Shown: one piece after another, positions 26,872 through 35,608 of the stretch
Position numbering within the stretch: position 1 is the stretch's first letter
Layout of the letters: the number at the start of each line of letters is the position of its first letter
Assembly: GCF_025947365.1 (NCBI RefSeq)
Contig: NZ_CP110012.1
Location: 806,001-870,000 of the forward strand
DNA from: Flavobacterium sp. N502540
GTDB lineage: Bacteria; Bacteroidota; Bacteroidia; Flavobacteriales; Flavobacteriaceae
Length of the DNA: 64,000 nt
Reading direction: 5' to 3'
Position numbers and translations under genes: made by a program
Notes under the pieces: model-generated
Databases searched by the model: none
Told to the model about the DNA's origin: nothing
The model's input: the letters and a program-made list of their open reading frames with translations, nothing else

Positions 26872-27966
26872 ATGAAAATCAAAGAAATATTAGCTGTTCT
26901 TGAAGAAATGGCTCCTTTGGCTTATGCCGAAGATTTTGACAATGTCGGACTCTTAGTGGGTGATACCGAAACAGAAAGTACCGGAGTTTTGGTTTGCCAT
27001 GATGCTTTAGAAATTGTAATTGAAGAAGCAATAGCCAAAAACTGTAATCTGGTAGTTTGCTTTCATCCTATTTTATTTTCGGGAATTAAAAAAATAACCG
27101 GTAAAAACTATGTGGAGCGTGCCATTTTAAAGGCTATCAAAAACGACATCGCTATTTATGCCGTTCATACGGCATTAGACAACCATTCACAGGGAGTTAA
27201 TAAAATATTTTGTGATGCTTTAGGCCTAATCAACACTAAAGTTTTAATCCCTAAACAAAGTTTCATTCAAAAATTGGTTACCTACACCACCCCTGATAAT
27301 TCAGAAAAAGTTCGCAATGCTATGTTTCAGGCCGGCGCGGGTACGATTGGAAATTATGACAACTGCAGCTTTAATACCGAGGGCTTTTTTACTTTTCAGG
27401 GAAATGAAAACAGCAATCCTGTAATTGGAGAGAGAGGAAAACTACACACGGGAACTGAAATCAAAATCGAAGTTGTATTTGAAAAGCACTTACAGTCTAA
27501 AATTTTAAAGGCTTTATTTGCCAGCCACATTTACGAAGAAGTAGCTTATGAAATTTATGATCTGAAAAATTCCCATCAAAATATTGGATTGGGAATGATT
27601 GGTGAATTTGAAACTGAAATGGATGAAAAAGACTTTTTACACTCCGTAAAAGACAAAATGATTGCAGAGGGAATTCGTCATTCTGCTTTTTTAGGAAAAA
27701 AAATAAAGAAAGTCGCTGTTTTAGGAGGCTCAGGCAGTTTTGCCATAAAAAATGCCATTCAGGCAGGAGCAGATGCTTTTTTAACTGCCGATTTGAAATA
27801 CCATCAATTTTACGAAGCAGAAAACCGACTTCTTTTAGCCGATATTGGTCATTTTGAGAGCGAACGGTATACAAAAAACTATATTGTTGATTATCTTCGA
27901 AAAAAAATCCTTAATTTTGCCATCATTTTATCAGAAGAAAATACAAATCCAGTTAAGTACTTATAA
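26872..27966 (+). CDS. Nif3-like dinuclear metal centre protein (YqfO type)
   Basis: The protein has 364 residues, so it is the long form with a PII/CutA-like domain inserted in the middle (about residues 130-235, from KLVTYTTPDN to YEIYDLKN). Metal ligands are visible in VVCFHPILFSG, AVHTALDN and GHFESERYT. The family forms toroidal hexamers and was long called GTP cyclohydrolase 1 type 2; its reaction is unsettled. The coiled-coil gene starts 4 bp after its stop. Confidence 0.92.
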   Translation: MKIKEILAVLEEMAPLAYAEDFDNVGLLVGDTETESTGVLVCHDALEIVIEEAIAKNCNLVVCFHPILFSGIKKITGKNYVERAILKAIKNDIAIYAVHTALDNHSQGVNKIFCDALGLINTKVLIPKQSFIQKLVTYTTPDNSEKVRNAMFQAGAGTIGNYDNCSFNTEGFFTFQGNENSNPVIGERGKLHTGTEIKIEVVFEKHLQSKILKALFASHIYEEVAYEIYDLKNSHQNIGLGMIGEFETEMDEKDFLHSVKDKMIAEGIRHSAFLGKKIKKVAVLGGSGSFAIKNAIQAGADAFLTADLKYHQFYEAENRLLLADIGHFESERYTKNYIVDYLRKKILNFAIILSEENTNPVKYL

Positions 27967-27970
27967 GAAT

Positions 27971-28750
27971 ATGGCGAATACGAAAGAATTAAGTGTTGAG
28001 GACAAGTTAAGAGCAATATACGATTTACAGCTTATTGACTCCCGAATTGACGAAATCAGAAACGTAAGAGGAGAACTTCCTTTAGAAGTAGAAGATTTAG
28101 AAGATGAAGTTGCTGGTTTAAGCACGCGTTCAGAGAAACTAAAAGGAGAACTTGAAGTGATTGAAGAGCAAATCAAAGGGAAGAAAATTGCCATTGATGA
28201 GCACAAAGAGGTGATCAAAAAATACACAAAACAACAAGAATCAGTTCGTAATAACAGAGAATTTAATTCTTTGACTAAAGAGGTTGAATTTCAGGAATTA
28301 GAAATTCAATTGGCTGAAAAGCAAATCAAAGAAATGAAAGCTTCTATCGAACATAAAAAAGAAGTTATTTCTAATTTAAAAGAAAAACTTGACGCAAAAA
28401 GTTCGCATTTAAAACATAAAAAATCTGAACTGGATGCGATTATGGCTGAAACTCAAAAAGAAGAAATCTTCTTAACTGAGAAATCAGCAGAGTTTGCTTC
28501 ACAAATCGAAGAGCGTTTATTAGCTGCTTACAACAGAATCAGAAGCAGTGTTCGTAATGGTTTAGCGGTAGTATCTATCGAAAGAGGAGCTTCAGCAGGA
28601 TCATTCTTTACAATTCCTCCACAAACTCAGGTGGAAATTGCTTCAAGAAAAAAAATCATCACTGATGAGCACTCTGGAAGAATTCTGGTTGACAGCGCAT
28701 TAGCTGAAGAAGAAAAAGAAAAAATGGAACAATTGTTCTCTAAAATCTAA
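27971..28750 (+). CDS. Coiled-coil protein with a degenerate C4 zinc-ribbon domain
   Basis: The protein has 259 residues. Residues about 15-185 form a long antiparallel coiled coil rich in Glu and Lys. The last 60 residues align by eye with the zf-RING_7/CT398-type ribbon (FTIPPQTQVEIASRKKIITDEHSGRILVD). Where relatives have two CxxC pairs, this one has GSFF and DEHS, so it cannot bind zinc in the usual way. I start it at the ATG at 27971; the frame upstream overlaps the Nif3-like gene. The tight Nif3-ribbon pairing is common in bacteria and implies a linked role. Confidence 0.88.
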   Translation: MANTKELSVEDKLRAIYDLQLIDSRIDEIRNVRGELPLEVEDLEDEVAGLSTRSEKLKGELEVIEEQIKGKKIAIDEHKEVIKKYTKQQESVRNNREFNSLTKEVEFQELEIQLAEKQIKEMKASIEHKKEVISNLKEKLDAKSSHLKHKKSELDAIMAETQKEEIFLTEKSAEFASQIEERLLAAYNRIRSSVRNGLAVVSIERGASAGSFFTIPPQTQVEIASRKKIITDEHSGRILVDSALAEEEKEKMEQLFSKI

Positions 28751-28756
28751 ATAACT

Positions 28757-28783
28757 GTCCCGATCTGATCGGGACTTTTTTTT
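28757..28783 (+). terminator. Terminator after the coiled-coil gene
   Basis: gtcccgat / atcgggac with a 3-nt loop is followed by eight T. Confidence 0.92.
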
Positions 28784-28796
28784 GTGCCTCAGCACT

Positions 28797-28895
28797 ATTT
28801 CTTTGCCACGAACTACACAAATTTTGCCAATTTCTATTTAGATACATTAAAGAATAAAAATTCGCGCTAAATTTGTGTAATTCGTGGCGAAACTT
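28797..28895. repeat. Palindromic intergenic repeat (gccacgaa...acac family)
   Basis: gccacgaactacacaaattt (28805-28824) pairs with aaatttgtgtaattcgtggc (28869-28888) with two mismatches and a 44-nt loop. It lies just after a terminator. Confidence 0.8.
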
Positions 28896-28942
28896 TTTTA
28901 GGTCGATTCCCGAATATTATTTTTATCACTAAATTATTTGTT

Positions 28943-29794
28943 TTGGGAATTAAAAAAGGAATCCGTTTTATCACTTTAAAATCGGTTGGGTCTTATATTA
29001 ACTTTTTGAGCTATGTTCGTCCGCAAAAAGCGACGGAACTTTCTTATGCGCTTTTTAGCCAACCCAGAATTGGAAGACTAAAGAAAGAAGCACTGCCTAA
29101 AGTATTGAGAAATACAGAAACAGAGACGTTTCATCATAATGAACATCATTTTCAAACCTATATCTGGAAAGGTAACGAAACCAAGATATTGCTTGTTCAC
29201 GGTTGGGAAAGTAATGCTTCGCGTTGGAAAAAAACCTTACCGCACCTTCAAAAATCAGGCAGTACCATTATCGCGATTGATGCTCCGGCACACGGACAAA
29301 GCAGCGGTAAAGAATTTAACGTTCCTCTATATGCTGAATTTATCAATAAAGCGGTCGAAAAATACCAGCCTGCCATTATTATAGGTCATTCCATCGGTGG
29401 TGCAGCATGTGTCTATCATCAGTATTTGTTCCCTAACACCAGCATCAACAAAATGGTCATTCTGGGAGCACCCTCTGATCTAAAAACACTGATTGACAAT
29501 TATATCTCAATGTTAAGCCTGAACACCAAAATGTTTTCGCTTTTGGAAAGTAAATTCATGAATCGTTTCAATTTTAAACTGGAGGACTTTTCAGGACAAC
29601 GATTTGCCTCAGAGTTTAATGTTTCGGGGTTAATTGCACACGACACTTCAGACAAGATTGTTGCTTTTGAGGAGGGCAAAAAAATCGCCAGCAATTGGAA
29701 AAACAGTCAGTTTATTGAAACTAAAGGCTTGGGTCACGGAATGCATGATGATGAATTGTATCAAAAGGTTATTGATTTTTTGTTTGCTTCTTAA
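28943..29794 (+). CDS. Alpha/beta hydrolase
   Basis: The 283-residue alpha/beta-fold hydrolase has LLVHGWESNASRW for the oxyanion hole, the nucleophile elbow GHSIGGAAC (Ser), and GLGHGMHDD near the end for the catalytic His. The likely acid is in HDTSDKIV. The start is taken as TTG at 28943 because no Met occurs until deep in the fold. The substrate is unknown; esterase or peptidase activity on a small acyl compound is typical of such lone genes. Confidence 0.85.
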   Translation: MGIKKGIRFITLKSVGSYINFLSYVRPQKATELSYALFSQPRIGRLKKEALPKVLRNTETETFHHNEHHFQTYIWKGNETKILLVHGWESNASRWKKTLPHLQKSGSTIIAIDAPAHGQSSGKEFNVPLYAEFINKAVEKYQPAIIIGHSIGGAACVYHQYLFPNTSINKMVILGAPSDLKTLIDNYISMLSLNTKMFSLLESKFMNRFNFKLEDFSGQRFASEFNVSGLIAHDTSDKIVAFEEGKKIASNWKNSQFIETKGLGHGMHDDELYQKVIDFLFAS

Positions 29795-29940
29795 AAAAGG
29801 TTCAAAGATGCAAAGGTTTATCTAAGACACTGAGATTCTAAGGCACTAAGTTTCTAAGACTAGAATCTAAAAATCTAACCATCTAAAAATCCAACAATCT
29901 AAAGATCTAAGAAGTCTAACCATCTAAAAATCTAAAAAAA
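29795..29940. repeat. Low-complexity ctaa-rich spacer
   Basis: It is built of degenerate 10-11 bp units such as tctaaccatc, taaaaatcta and caacaatcta, preceded by actaag/ctaagg units. There is no coding signal. The same kind of spacer follows the next gene. Confidence 0.65.
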
Positions 29941-30288
29941 ATGATCGCTGTAATTTTCGAAGTAATTCCAAACGAAGGAAAAAAAGAAGAGTATTTGTCT
30001 ATTGCCGCAAGTTTACGACCGGAATTAGACAAGATAGAAGGTTTTATATCAATCGAACGCTTTCAGAGTTTCAGTGATCCTGAGAAAGTTTTGTCGTTGT
30101 CATTTTGGAAAGACGAAGAAAGCGTTCAACAATGGAGAAATTTAGAAATGCATCGCCACGCGCAAGCCAGGGGACGTAAAGAAATTTTTAAAGATTATCA
30201 CTTACGAATTGCCGCCGTAGTTCGGGATTACGGAATGTTTGACCGCAATGAAACCCCTACAGACAGTTCAGATTTTCATGCGAAGTAA
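29941..30288 (+). CDS. Antibiotic biosynthesis monooxygenase (ABM) family protein
   Basis: This 115-residue ferredoxin-like alpha/beta barrel has MIAVIFEVIPNEGKKEEYLSIA, then ERFQSFSDPEKVLSLSFWKDEESVQQWRNLEMHRHAQARG, typical of ABM proteins. Members oxidise quinol-like compounds or degrade haem, but many are uncharacterised. It stands alone between two low-complexity spacers. Confidence 0.88.
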   Translation: MIAVIFEVIPNEGKKEEYLSIAASLRPELDKIEGFISIERFQSFSDPEKVLSLSFWKDEESVQQWRNLEMHRHAQARGRKEIFKDYHLRIAAVVRDYGMFDRNETPTDSSDFHAK

Positions 30289-30504
30289 AGACCACAAAGG
30301 TTCAGAGGTTCAGAGGAGCAAAGGCTCAAAGTTTCGTCAAAGATACTGAGATACTGAGATACTGAGGTCCTAAGGTTCTAAGGTTCTAAGATTAAAGTCT
30401 AACCATCCAATAATCTAACCATCTTACAAGTCTAACCATCCAACAATCTAATAATCTAATAATCTAATAATCTAAGAAGTCTAAATTTTGACTACTTTTG
30501 CACC
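30289..30504. repeat. Low-complexity spacer upstream of rluF
   Basis: It contains gatactgaga triplets, ggttcagagg and ctaaggtt units, then a run of taatctaa units (30450-30480). It resembles 29795-29940 but is not a clean copy. Confidence 0.65.
30493..30500 (+). promoter_or_regulatory. -7 box giving a probably leaderless rluF mRNA
   Basis: TACTTTTG matches TAnnTTTG and ends 4 nt before the ATG at 30505, the same spacing as at the family 4 glycosyltransferase gene. Confidence 0.45.
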
Positions 30505-31317
30505 ATGGAAGAGAATTTAAAACGTCTGAATAAATTTATAGGAGAAACAGGATATTGTTCTCGTCGTGAAGCCGATAAACTTATTGAAGAAGGACGCGTA
30601 ACAATAAATGGTGCTGTACCGGAAATGGGAACAAAAGTTTCTCCGGATGATGAAGTACGTATTGATGGAAAGCTGATTGTTGAGAAAAACGAAAAAATGG
30701 TTTATTTAGCATTCAACAAACCTGTTGGAATTGAATGTACAACCAATCTCGAGGTTCGAAATAATATTGTAGATTATATCAATTATCCTAAACGTATTTT
30801 CCCGATTGGACGTTTGGACAAAGCGAGTGAAGGACTGATTTTTATGACTAATGACGGTGATATTGTCAACAAAATTCTACGCGCACGAAACAATCACGAA
30901 AAAGAATATACCGTTACGGTTAGCAAACCTATTACAGATCGTTTTATACAGCGAATGGGAAATGGTGTTCCAATTTTGGACACGGTTACCCGAAAATGTA
31001 AAGTAGAACAAATTAGCAAATACACCTTCAAAATTATTCTGACACAAGGTCTAAACCGTCAGATTCGTAGAATGTGTGAATATTTAGGATACGACGTGAC
31101 TGCTTTAAAACGCATCCGAATCATCAATATTTCACTCGATGTTCCGGTGGGCCGTTATCGTGATTTAACCGATGCTGAAATTAAAGAGCTGAATCATTTG
31201 ATTGCACCGTCCAGTAAAACAGAGGAAGCCAGTCTCCCAAAAGAGGAAGCTCCAAAACGAAGAACCGAATTTATTTCGAAACACGATCCCCGATTTAAAA
31301 AAAGAGGAGACTATTAA
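30505..31317 (+). CDS. rluF: 23S rRNA pseudouridine synthase, RluF type
   Basis: The protein has 270 residues. An S4 RNA-binding domain comes first ([30 protein letters not shown] split across residues 6-38). The RsuA/RluF catalytic domain follows with [10 protein letters not shown] carrying the catalytic Asp, and the [14 protein letters not shown] block. In the family, RluF modifies U2604 of 23S rRNA. The C-terminus has a charged tail of about 45 residues ([11 protein letters not shown]...) that may be disordered. Confidence 0.92.
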   Translation: MEENLKRLNKFIGETGYCSRREADKLIEEGRVTINGAVPEMGTKVSPDDEVRIDGKLIVEKNEKMVYLAFNKPVGIECTTNLEVRNNIVDYINYPKRIFPIGRLDKASEGLIFMTNDGDIVNKILRARNNHEKEYTVTVSKPITDRFIQRMGNGVPILDTVTRKCKVEQISKYTFKIILTQGLNRQIRRMCEYLGYDVTALKRIRIINISLDVPVGRYRDLTDAEIKELNHLIAPSSKTEEASLPKEEAPKRRTEFISKHDPRFKKRGDY

Positions 31318-31330
31318 AATATTCGCATAA

Positions 31331-31367
31331 AAAAATCCCTTCCGATAAAACGAAAGGGATTTTCTTT
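31331..31367. terminator. Terminator between rluF and corA
   Basis: aaaatccctt and aagggatttt form the stem. It lies between convergent stops with T-rich sequence after it on the plus strand and on the minus strand. Confidence 0.85.
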
Positions 31368-31390
31368 AATATGAGAAATTGTATTTTTTA

Positions 31391-32317
31391 TCAGAACCAT
31401 CTTCTTCTTTTGAATAGAAACACTCCGACTGATGATAAGATAACAGACACTAAAAGAAGAATCCAAATCCCATACTTGCTTTCTTCCAGACCATTCGGCA
31501 CATTCATTCCATACAAACTCGCTATTAAAGTAGGAATCATCAAAATAATAGAAATCGAAGTCATTTGCTTCATAATATTATTCATGTTATTGGAGATTAC
31601 CGAAGCATAGGCATCCATCATACCCGTCAAGATATTGCTGTAAATGTTCGCAGTATCCTGTGCCTGACTTAATTCAATATCAACATCTTCCAGCAAATCG
31701 GGATCAAAATGCTCTCTTTGAGCTTTTAGATTTTTGATTCTGTGAAATAAAACATCATTTCCTTTTAAAGAAGTAATAAAAAACACCAGACATTTTTCGA
31801 TCTGCAAAAGCGCCTGTAATTCTTCGTTCTTGATCGATTTCTCCAGGTTGTCTTCGGCCAGTTTTATCTTTTGATTGATCTGCTTTAAATATTTCAAATA
31901 CCAGACACTTGACGATAGAAGTAACCTCATCACTAAATCGAAATTGTCTTTGATTACTATATTTTTTCGTCTTGTATATTGAAGAAAATCGGAAACTATC
32001 TCGGTTTCATAAAAACTAATCGTAACGCAAACATCATCTTTAAAAATCAAACCTAAAGGAATGGTTTGAAAAGGAAGTTTAACATCGTTACTTTTTATAG
32101 GAACCCTCATGATAAACAAAGTCCAGCCGTCTTCAGACTCCATACGGGGTCTTTCGTCGATATCCTCAATATCGTTATAAAAGGCTTCAGGAATCTGAAG
32201 TTCTTCCAGTAAGTATTTTTTTTCTGTTTCTGAAGGAGATTCAATACTGATCCAGCAGTTTGGAGTCCATTCTTGTATCTCGATTAGTCCGTTGTTGTTT
32301 TTGTAAAAGGCTTTCAT
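31391..32317 (-). CDS. CorA family divalent cation transporter
   Basis: The protein has 308 residues. It has a large cytoplasmic N-terminal domain and two C-terminal membrane helices separated by the signature YGMNVP (GMN selectivity filter), and it ends KRRRWF as in typical CorA. It forms pentamers that pass Mg2+, or Co2+ and Ni2+ in some members. A TACTTTTG box lies at 32433-32426 on the minus strand, about 110 nt upstream. Confidence 0.93.
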   Translation of the reverse strand: MKAFYKNNNGLIEIQEWTPNCWISIESPSETEKKYLLEELQIPEAFYNDIEDIDERPRMESEDGWTLFIMRVPIKSNDVKLPFQTIPLGLIFKDDVCVTISFYETEIVSDFLQYTRRKNIVIKDNFDLVMRLLLSSSVWYLKYLKQINQKIKLAEDNLEKSIKNEELQALLQIEKCLVFFITSLKGNDVLFHRIKNLKAQREHFDPDLLEDVDIELSQAQDTANIYSNILTGMMDAYASVISNNMNNIMKQMTSISIILMIPTLIASLYGMNVPNGLEESKYGIWILLLVSVILSSVGVFLFKRRRWF

Positions 32318-32528
32318 TTCAAAATTGCAGGTGTTTAGCGTAGCATTTTGAAAAAATTCAAAAGCTACTTTAATTAAATACTAACGAATAATAATCGTCC
32401 ATTGGAGAAGTTTTTTTTAGTGCTGCAAAAGTATCCTTTATTTTTAAAACGAAAAACTTTAAACTACTAATTAATTATTAAAAAACCGCCCTATATAAAT
32501 TCAATAGGACGGTTTTTGCAAATATTTA

Positions 32529-33914
32529 CTACTTTTTCTCTACAAATTCGTAATAAAGTGCTTTTGACAAGAATGATTTGCTTTGATAATACCCAACATC
32601 ATTATGTGCGTAAAAGTCATTTTCATGATCCCCGTAGTTAATAGTAGAGAAGTAAGCATTACGGTTATCATCATTAAAATTTAAACTTCGAAGGAATTTT
32701 GGCTCTACGCCCTTTTGAACTGAAATATTATATTGGGTAATGAAATCTCCCCAATTTACGAAACTGCATAAAAGTATCGTTCCGTAAAAACACCAGATCA
32801 TTTCATTAAAAAGGTACGCGTTCGTTTTTTGTCTGGTGATTTTTAAAAAGGTAAAAATCAAACCAATTACCGCTAAAATCAGAAAAGCATATACCCCCAG
32901 TCTTTTATAAGTTAAGCCAAAGAATGCGACATATTCTGAGTTTTTAATAATGGTACTCACTATCAGCACACCATTTAAAACAATCCATACTTTAGCCAAC
33001 TTTTTAAGACTAGCTGCCTTTTTATCAAAATTAAATCCTCCTTTAAAATAAAACAGAATCACTCCAACCGCCATAATTATCGAAAAGATTACGGCATTTA
33101 CTCTTTCGTGAGTAGCTGAACTAAGTTTAGAAGTCTCGACAGCCTCGAAAAATTGCTCATAATTGTAGGTGATGATAAAAACCAAGAGCATAAAATTCAA
33201 TAAGACTAATGTAATCTCACCACTTTTTCTTTCAAAATCCAAATCTAAAAACGAAAATGTTTTCTGATTCTTTATATCAATCACATTATCAAACTCATTG
33301 TCTAAAAGTTTATTTTTCTCGTAACACAGTTCGGGAACCCAATAATTCCAGAAACTAAATGAAATGTAAAACCCTAAAACCCCTATCAGAAGTACTTCGA
33401 AAATATCAAGATCTAAAGTATAGTCCGTTAATAAGGAGGAGAAATGCTCACTTCCAAAAGAATAGGCTGTAAAAAACACCACCAGGAAAATCAATGGAAT
33501 AATAACGTATGCGACTAATTTCTTCGCAAAATTGTTGTGAATTTGTCTTTCCGGAAGCCATTGGCTGAACATAAAAACACGTCCTAACGTGGCGAAAGCG
33601 TTTAAAAATACAAGCGGGAAAATCTGAAGAATCTTCAGTTCCGGATCCTGTATTCTAAAATGCAAGAACAAAACAGACATGGAAAGTGCTAAAAATGAAG
33701 CAAAATCTCCGTACCAGGCAAAGGCAAGACACGACAGTACGGATGTAACCACCAAAATCAAATGAGATCGGTCGGTAAACTTATCCTGAAAAAAATAACA
33801 AATCAGGCCGATTAACAATAGTCCAAAAATGGCGAGGTTCACCCCCATTGATTCATGGTAAAAAAGCAGAATAAATATCAAACTGCAGGCTGGGATAACT
33901 TGGTGTTTTTTCAT
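32529..33914 (-). CDS. Polytopic membrane protein, DUF4173/DUF4153-like
   Basis: This 461-residue protein has about eleven hydrophobic segments and a cytosolic loop of roughly 40 residues in the middle (YEKNKLLDNEFDNVIDIKNQ). The late pattern THERVNAVIFSIIMAVGVIL and the block LTYKRLGVYAFLILAVIGL resemble DUF4173-type proteins. Function is unknown. It is the last gene in a minus-strand trio with a winged-helix regulator and a second membrane protein, 143 bp after the regulator. Confidence 0.75.
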   Translation of the reverse strand: MKKHQVIPACSLIFILLFYHESMGVNLAIFGLLLIGLICYFFQDKFTDRSHLILVVTSVLSCLAFAWYGDFASFLALSMSVLFLHFRIQDPELKILQIFPLVFLNAFATLGRVFMFSQWLPERQIHNNFAKKLVAYVIIPLIFLVVFFTAYSFGSEHFSSLLTDYTLDLDIFEVLLIGVLGFYISFSFWNYWVPELCYEKNKLLDNEFDNVIDIKNQKTFSFLDLDFERKSGEITLVLLNFMLLVFIITYNYEQFFEAVETSKLSSATHERVNAVIFSIIMAVGVILFYFKGGFNFDKKAASLKKLAKVWIVLNGVLIVSTIIKNSEYVAFFGLTYKRLGVYAFLILAVIGLIFTFLKITRQKTNAYLFNEMIWCFYGTILLCSFVNWGDFITQYNISVQKGVEPKFLRSLNFNDDNRNAYFSTINYGDHENDFYAHNDVGYYQSKSFLSKALYYEFVEKK

Positions 33915-34057
33915 TGTTGTTAAATTTATGTATTAGAAGTCAAGTAGATTATCGTCTCGTTTATTGGTTTTCTTTGCAATATTTTTGCGACGATTTTACT
34001 ATTTTAAATTTAAAAGTACTTTGTATTTCAAAGTTATTAGACAAAAAAATATAGCTC

Positions 34058-34348
34058 TTACGATTTCATTAATTTTTCGAGAAAAGAAAGGTGCTCCTTG
34101 AAAGCCGCACGCCCTCTGGGAGTTACCTGGTAAGATGTTTTAGGTTTCTTGCCTACAAACTCTTTTTTTACTTCGATATATTCTGCTTTTTCAAGAGCAG
34201 AGGAATGACTTGCCAGATTTCCGTCCGTAATATTCAGCAGATTTTTCATTTCAGTAAAATCTACCCACTCGTTGACCATCAAAATGGACATAATACCCAA
34301 TCTGACACGGCTTTCAAAATCTTTATTTAGTTTATCAATAATTCCCAT
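34058..34348 (-). CDS. Winged-helix transcriptional regulator
   Basis: This 96-residue protein is a single winged helix: RLGIMSILMVNEWVDFTEMKNLLNITDGNLASHSSALEKAEYIEV, then the wing KKPKTSYQVTPRGRAAF. It matches the short DNA-binding family (HTH_34-like) that in Bacteroidota sits with multi-span membrane genes. It follows the membrane gene below after 8 bp. Autoregulation of the trio is the simplest expectation. Confidence 0.88.
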   Translation of the reverse strand: MGIIDKLNKDFESRVRLGIMSILMVNEWVDFTEMKNLLNITDGNLASHSSALEKAEYIEVKKEFVGKKPKTSYQVTPRGRAAFKEHLSFLEKLMKS

Positions 34349-34356
34349 CGAATGGA

Positions 34357-34974
34357 TTATTTATATTTTTTGAACATTATTAATCCGTACAAGATATGCA
34401 AAATACCAAATCCAATGATCCAAAAAATCAAACCGTATCCAATATAAAAAAGAGAAATAAATCCTAAAACTAGCTCGCAAAAACCTAAATATTTAATATC
34501 AGAATAGGTATACTTTTCCGCATTTATCAATGCCAGACCATAAAAAATTAAAGTAGCCGGTGCAATTAAACCATAAACCTCATGATAGATCAGCGCCAGA
34601 CAAAATATACCTCCGGCCAATAATGGAATGGTTAAATTAAAAAGCATATTTTTAGTTGCCGATGTCCAAATAGGCAAATCATACTTTTTACTTTTTCTAA
34701 CAGTAAAAAACAAACCGAAGCTAAAAGCAAAAGCTAAAATAATCAAACCCGTAAAGACCAGTTCTGAAACCAGGTCAGTAGAATATTGCTGCTCATAATC
34801 TCCACCAAAATATTCGGTCCCGTTTGCTTTAAACAATTGGTAAACATATAATCCTCCAATTAAAGCCGAAAGTCCCGCAAATACTCCTGAAAGGCCGCTT
34901 AGCGATATAAATCTTGAAGAACGCTCCATCATGGAACGAATATGGGCTAAATCTTCTTGGTGCTTCTGATTCAT
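34357..34974 (-). CDS. Hypothetical membrane protein paired with the winged-helix regulator
   Basis: The protein has 205 residues. The N-terminus RSMMERSSRFISLSGLSGVFAGLSAL looks like a cytosolic stub followed by five or six membrane segments. I do not recognise a named domain with confidence. It is translated just upstream of the winged-helix gene. Together with the DUF4173-like gene it forms a conserved-looking trio whose purpose is unknown. Confidence 0.75.
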   Translation of the reverse strand: MNQKHQEDLAHIRSMMERSSRFISLSGLSGVFAGLSALIGGLYVYQLFKANGTEYFGGDYEQQYSTDLVSELVFTGLIILAFAFSFGLFFTVRKSKKYDLPIWTSATKNMLFNLTIPLLAGGIFCLALIYHEVYGLIAPATLIFYGLALINAEKYTYSDIKYLGFCELVLGFISLFYIGYGLIFWIIGFGILHILYGLIMFKKYK

Positions 34975-35040
34975 AATTAAAGTACTTTGAGATACAAAGT
35001 TAAGTATTAATTTGAATTGACAAACTAATTTTTGGAAAAA

Positions 35041-35126
35041 TTTCGCAGAGATGCATAGAGATGGCGCAGAGATACACGAAGATTTTTATCGTATTACTTT
35101 GTGTAATCTCTGCGAGCCTCTGCGGA
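35041..35126. repeat. Palindromic intergenic repeat (cgcagaga family)
   Basis: ttcgcagagatgcatagagatggcgcagagatacac pairs imperfectly with gtgtaatctctgcgagcctctgcgga near 35100-35126. A further half-copy (cacagagatgcacgg) follows at 35158-35173. Confidence 0.7.
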
Positions 35127-35258
35127 ACCCAAAAAATTCCACGAAGACTCACGCTGGCACAGAGATGCACGGAGCCTTTTATGCATTCTTTTCTAAAAAA
35201 AAAATCCAAATCCCAACTTTATAAAACATGGATAGTCCCTATAGGACATTTTTTCTTA

Positions 35259-35475
35259 TTTTTTCTACCGAAATGTGACTCCTAACGGAGTTTATATTGT
35301 AGCGAATAAATAAACGCTAACAACAACAGATAACTTACTTTTTTCTGCAGATATGTGATCCTAGCGGAGTCTATATCGTAGACAATAGGTAATTACAACA
35401 CAATAGCCATTACAGCATTTTTCTACACTAACATTAAACTCCCGAAAGAGCTTATCCCATAGGGATCAAATAAAG
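35259..35475. repeat. Three degenerate tandem repeats of about 79 bp
   Basis: Units begin near 35259, 35339 and 35417 with tttttctRc and share a following t.cctaRcggagt or cccgaaagagct core and a tatat.gtag segment. Before and after are related motifs: ccctataggac (35236-35246), ccatagggat (35457-35466) and cccgtaggga (35507-35516). There is no coding signal. Confidence 0.6.
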
Positions 35476-35554
35476 GTAACACAACAACTAACCTGATTCG
35501 TCTTGTCCCGTAGGGACTACACCTTGAGATTCCAACATTAACTTCACCCCATCC

Positions 35555-35584
35555 AAAAAAAGCCTGTTCTCTCGAACAGGCTTT
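35555..35584 (-). terminator. Terminator of folD
   Basis: aaagcctgttc / gaacaggcttt with a 4-5 nt loop; on the minus strand it is followed by a long T run. Confidence 0.88.
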
Positions 35585-35608
35585 AATCTAAAATTTATTT
35601 CTACACTA

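Noticed and set aside
27497..27874. Minus-strand ORF of 125 codons within the Nif3-like gene
   Set aside because: It is a shadow frame; the plus strand carries conserved metal-site motifs.
35000..35285. Two overlapping ORFs on opposite strands (35000-35209 and 35061-35285)
   Set aside because: Both lie in the palindromic cgcagaga repeat and the adjacent repeat motifs; the similarity of the two translations reflects the palindrome.
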